The notes under the pieces were generated by a model. It searched no databases. It saw only the letters and a program-made list of their open reading frames with translations, and was not told where the DNA came from. From PR03 sp031362725 (GTDB lineage Bacteria > Myxococcota_A > UBA9160 > PR03): a DNA stretch of 16,212 nt. Shown here piece by piece: positions 14,010 to 16,212 of the stretch. The first letter of the stretch is position 1. Each line of letters starts with the position of its first letter. Location: the NCBI GenBank assembly GCA_031362725.1, contig JANLTC010000109.1, positions 1-16,212 of the forward strand, written 5' to 3'. The translations under genes were made by a program, and so were the position numbers.

Positions 14010-14813
14010 TCAGCGCCGCCGCGCCACTCCGACTGCGATCAGGCTGACCACCGCAGCACCGAACGCGGCGATCACGCCCGGTTCGGGAGCCGACTTGATC
14101 GTCATGTTGAGCACGCCAAACACGGGCACGACCGCCGACGGGCCGATGTTGGTCGACACGAACACCGGCGTTACCAGCTGGATGGTGTTGGTGAACTTCG
14201 ACACCGAAGGCGTCACCTGCGTGATAACGCCAGCGTTGCCCATCCTCGTGATGGTGCCAACGGCCGCAGTGCCCTGGGTCCAGGGCGCGCCCCGCACGGT
14301 GATGTTCACGGCACCCATCGCCGTCGCGGTTCCGCCCTTGCCAACCACGGAGATCGGTACCGCCAGGTTCGTGCCTGCCACGGCGCAGCTAGCACCGAAC
14401 AGACACACCTTGTTGACGCCCGCGAGAGGCATCTGACCGCCGATCCTACCGTTTGTGGCGCGCATGAAGTCCGGCACGTCGTTCATGATCGTCGCCACGA
14501 TCCCGACGATCGGGAGCGCAGCGGGGTCCGTCACCGGAAGAAGTTGACCCACCACGCTGAAGACGTCCGACGCAAAGGAAATCGCATTGAGCTGCCCATT
14601 CGCGGCTCGCGCCACCGTCGCAGCGACGGGCGCCTCCAGAACATCCCCGATCGGAGCGAGGGCGTTGATTAGGGTGTTGAGAGACGAGCCCGTCTCCAGC
14701 GTACTCATCAGCTCGGCACGAGTCGGAGTCGTCATTCCGAATACCATCACCAGCGCTCCGACAGCGCCCAACAGCCACCTGCGAACAGGCGAAGACAAGG
14801 AGAGACTGCGCAT
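14010..14813 (-). CDS. PEP-CTERM sorting domain-containing secreted protein
   Basis: Predicted exported protein of 267 residues. The N-terminus is a Sec signal peptide (RRWLLGAVGALVMVFGMTTP, cleavage likely after TRA near residue 33). The mature part is low in charge and rich in Ala, Val, Thr and Gly, with beta-type segments (AVPISVVGKGGTATAMGAVN, APWTQGTAAVGTITRMG) and one cysteine pair (C137, C143). The tail has P-E-P at 243-245, a hydrophobic helix (247-263) and the terminal ARRR, the sorting signal cut by an exosortase (EpsH/XrtA type) in bacteria that make exopolysaccharide. The ATG at 14813 has GGAG ten bases upstream. It is single-gene, with its own terminator. No exosortase is in the window. 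Such proteins are usually surface or matrix proteins. Confidence 0.88.
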   Translation of the reverse strand: MRSLSLSSPVRRWLLGAVGALVMVFGMTTPTRAELMSTLETGSSLNTLINALAPIGDVLEAPVAATVARAANGQLNAISFASDVFSVVGQLLPVTDPAALPIVGIVATIMNDVPDFMRATNGRIGGQMPLAGVNKVCLFGASCAVAGTNLAVPISVVGKGGTATAMGAVNITVRGAPWTQGTAAVGTITRMGNAGVITQVTPSVSKFTNTIQLVTPVFVSTNIGPSAVVPVFGVLNMTIKSAPEPGVIAAFGAAVVSLIAVGVARRR

Positions 14814-14839
14814 TGTTTGACGTCTCCGTCGAATTTGGC

Positions 14840-14877
14840 GGTGCCCCCGGAAGCGATCCCCCGCACCCCTGGGCACC
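14840..14877 (-). promoter_or_regulatory. Leader hairpin and possible -10 box of the PEP-CTERM gene
   Basis: GGTGCCC (14840-14846) pairs perfectly with GGGCACC (14871-14877) in the 5' leader of the PEP-CTERM gene, with a GC-rich loop that may pair further (CGG/CCG). Just upstream on the minus strand is TATAAG (14896-14891), a candidate -10 box without a convincing -35. I see no match to a known riboswitch. Confidence 0.35.
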
Positions 14878-14939
14878 GATCTTTGCCCAGCTTATACCGA
14901 TTCCAGCTCGACCGCCGCGATATTTACTCATGGGTCGCC

Positions 14940-15905
14940 ACGGGCGCCTTCCAGGTTCCCCGTCCAGCTCTTCCTGGCGCGGGCTCGGCTCCGCGGTCTG
15001 CGCGCGCGCAGTCTGACGACTCGCGCATCGCCGCCGCGATCGATCTGCCACCGGGTCAGATGCGTCGCCGCCTTCCCGCCGGGTTGGATGAATCCGGGTA
15101 GAACCATCTCGCGCGCGACTTCGACATGGAATTCGAGACGGAGTTCGAGGACTTCGCAACACGACCGGCACGCGTCGCCGCGGCGGCGGCCGGCGCCCTC
15201 GAGTCGTGATCGCGCGCCTCGGTTGGGGGCGACCCTCGACTTCGAAGGCATCGCCGCCGGCTCGGTCGGACGCCGCTGCGCCCGGATCCGAGGCGCTCAC
15301 CGTCGCGCGCCAGAAAGACCCGCATCGCGACACACAGCGGGCGTTGCCAGCGGTCGAAGCGACGCGCACGGGCTGCGACTCGCGCGGGACGGGCTCATCA
15401 CGCTCGTCACGCGAGAGCGACGCAGGGATTCGACCACTTCGCGGTGAGAGCCGGCCGCAACTCGTCATCGGATCAACGACGTGGCGCCATCGCCTGCAGC
15501 GTGCCGCGGCGGCCTTGGTGCGAGCGGCGCGTCGGGATCGAGTCATCCGGCTCGCAGCTCGCCATCGCACTCGGTGGCGAGCTGCATCGAGAGCGCCGTC
15601 AGTCCCCAGCGCTGCCCGATGCGCGATTGGTTGTCGCTCACCACGGCTGCCGCGAGCGCCCGGCCGCACTCCTGCGCGTTCGCGAACGAGGCGCGCAGAG
15701 ACGTCGGGACAGGCTCGACGCGGCCTTCCAGCGCCGGCCCACGGCGGCCCCGGGCGGGCGTCTCCCTCGATCCAGACTGCGAACGCGTCCGTTTCCGTTC
15801 CATCGCGGCGGAGCGGAAGTCCTGCATTTCTCGATCGAGGGAGGGGGCGCGGAAATCGAGCTGCAGCCGTGGCGCCGAGACGCGAGACGGCGAGGCCCAC
15901 AAAGT
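14940..15905 (-). other. No intact gene; scattered coding-like fragments
   Basis: No reading frame here has a start, a ribosome binding site and protein-like composition throughout. The long open frames are Arg/Ala/Pro-rich, as expected from GC-rich DNA. Short stretches on the minus strand do look coding by composition and third-base G/C: EVLELRLEFHVEVAREMVLP (~15157-15098), FDRWQRPLCVAMRVFLARDG (~15358-15299), and ASFANAQECGRALAAAVVSD continuing to a TGA at 15543. They lie in different frames. On the plus strand AEVLHFSIEGGGAEIELQPW (~15811-15870) also looks coding. The region may be one or more decayed genes; I cannot name a family. Confidence 0.3.
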
Positions 15906-15910
15906 AAAGA

Positions 15911-15932
15911 CCCGGCACCTTGCGGCGCCGGG
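15911..15932 (-). terminator. GCAA-loop hairpin followed by T-rich sequence
   Basis: On the minus strand CCCGGCGCC and GGTGCCGGG pair with a single G-U wobble around a GCAA tetraloop, followed by TCTTTACTTT. This is a good intrinsic terminator shape. No intact minus-strand gene is visible upstream of it (15933-16212), so what it terminates is unclear. Confidence 0.5.
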
Positions 15933-15986
15933 CCTCCCTGGGAAGGGGATTTATTCGTGCTGTCATTGGGGTAGTGGCCGACTCGG

Positions 15987-16085
15987 ACCCGGTGGTGTCA
16001 CGGGTTTCGAAATTTTTTTGCCGGCGTACGTTTTTTCCGGGAGTAGCGACCTGTTGAAACTTCTCGGCACGCCCCTGCGGGGACG
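15987..16085 (+). terminator. Cluster of hairpins with T-tracts
   Basis: On the plus strand ACCCG/CGGGT (15987-16005) is followed within seven bases by seven T residues (16013-16019). A six-T tract follows at about 16031-16036. Then CCCC-TGC-GGGG is followed by ACG and five T residues ending near 16090. At least two have the shape of weak intrinsic terminators. No intact plus-strand gene lies immediately upstream. Confidence 0.4.
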
Positions 16086-16114
16086 TTTTTGCGCTGAATT
16101 GCCGCCATAGGAGT

Positions 16115-16144
16115 CTGACAGACGGCGCCCGGTGCGTATACGAT
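16115..16144 (+). promoter_or_regulatory. Possible sigma70-type promoter for the gene at 16154
   Basis: CTGACA (16115-16120, 5 of 6 to TTGACA) is followed after 16 bases by TATACG, or after 18 bases by TACGAT. Transcription would begin about 16150, leaving almost no leader before the ATG at 16154. This is a pattern match only. Confidence 0.35.
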
Positions 16145-16153
16145 CCGCCCCCG

Positions 16154-16212
16154 ATGCCGCCCAAGCCCGACCCGGACGCGCCCTGGCCTGCCACCAACCA
16201 CCTCTACTACGG
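16154..16212 (+). CDS. Start of a plus-strand gene, truncated by the window end
   Basis: An ATG at 16154 opens a frame reading MPPKPDPDAPWPATNHLYYG up to the edge of the window. There is no Shine-Dalgarno in the C-rich stretch before it. The only support is a plausible upstream promoter, a sensible aromatic/proline composition and the preceding gene-free region. Too short for a family call. Confidence 0.4.
   Translation, partial: MPPKPDPDAPWPATNHLYY

Noticed and set aside
14840..14896. Sigma54 promoter (GG-N10-GC) upstream of the PEP-CTERM gene
   Set aside because: A TGG...GC pair is present on the minus strand but the spacing is one base too long and the conserved flanks do not match.
14446..16197. 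Very long open frame (583 codons) on the minus strand
   Set aside because: It overlaps the PEP-CTERM gene in another frame, is Arg/Pro/Ala-rich, lacks a credible start or ribosome binding site, and runs across hairpins and T-tracts. It reflects the high GC content.

Overview
The window is very GC-rich, with strong G/C preference at third codon positions, and reads as a piece of a Gram-negative bacterial chromosome. The best lineage clue is a secreted protein with a PEP-CTERM sorting tail. Together with the gene mix (amidohydrolase, lipid desaturase/hydroxylase, acyl-CoA dehydrogenase, DUF1295) this suggests an uncultured proteobacterial or deltaproteobacterial lineage (Myxococcota/Binatia-like). 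That placement is inference. No rRNA, tRNA, IS transposase or CRISPR array was seen.

Layout. 1-43 is a poly-C tract. 44-917 holds an SRPBCC protein (-) divergent from a small membrane protein (+). 969-3758 is a minus-strand run: small hypothetical protein, membrane-anchored YtcJ-like amidohydrolase, polytopic membrane protein. 3887-4741 is uppP (+), convergent with a secreted GH30 glycoside hydrolase (4766-6160, -). 6401-7691 is a tight plus-strand pair: a free-standing acyl carrier protein and an LnmK-like acyltransferase/decarboxylase. Across a 40-bp tandem repeat and a hairpin lie a long acyl-CoA dehydrogenase and a DUF1295 membrane protein (7814-10320, -), joined by an ATGA overlap.

10377-11324 is gene debris: a methyltransferase remnant spread over three frames, a 146-bp element with 14-bp inverted ends, and a probably frameshifted small gene. 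11423-13915 is a tightly packed minus-strand operon: GntR/FCD regulator, fatty-acid hydroxylase/sterol-desaturase family protein, metallo-beta-lactamase-fold hydrolase. A TGGT-N3-ACCA palindrome covers the regulator's start codon, suggesting autoregulation. 14010-14813 is the PEP-CTERM protein, followed by a 15-bp perfect terminator hairpin. 14814-16153 has no intact gene, only short coding-like fragments and several hairpin/T-tract signals. A plus-strand gene probably starts at 16154 and runs off the window.

Theme: envelope and lipid chemistry (undecaprenyl phosphate recycling, lipid hydroxylation, acyl-ACP and acyl-CoA chemistry, an exported PEP-CTERM protein). The most interesting unit is the ACP/LnmK-like pair, which could make an unusual acyl-ACP starter (such as propionyl-ACP) although no polyketide synthase is visible here.
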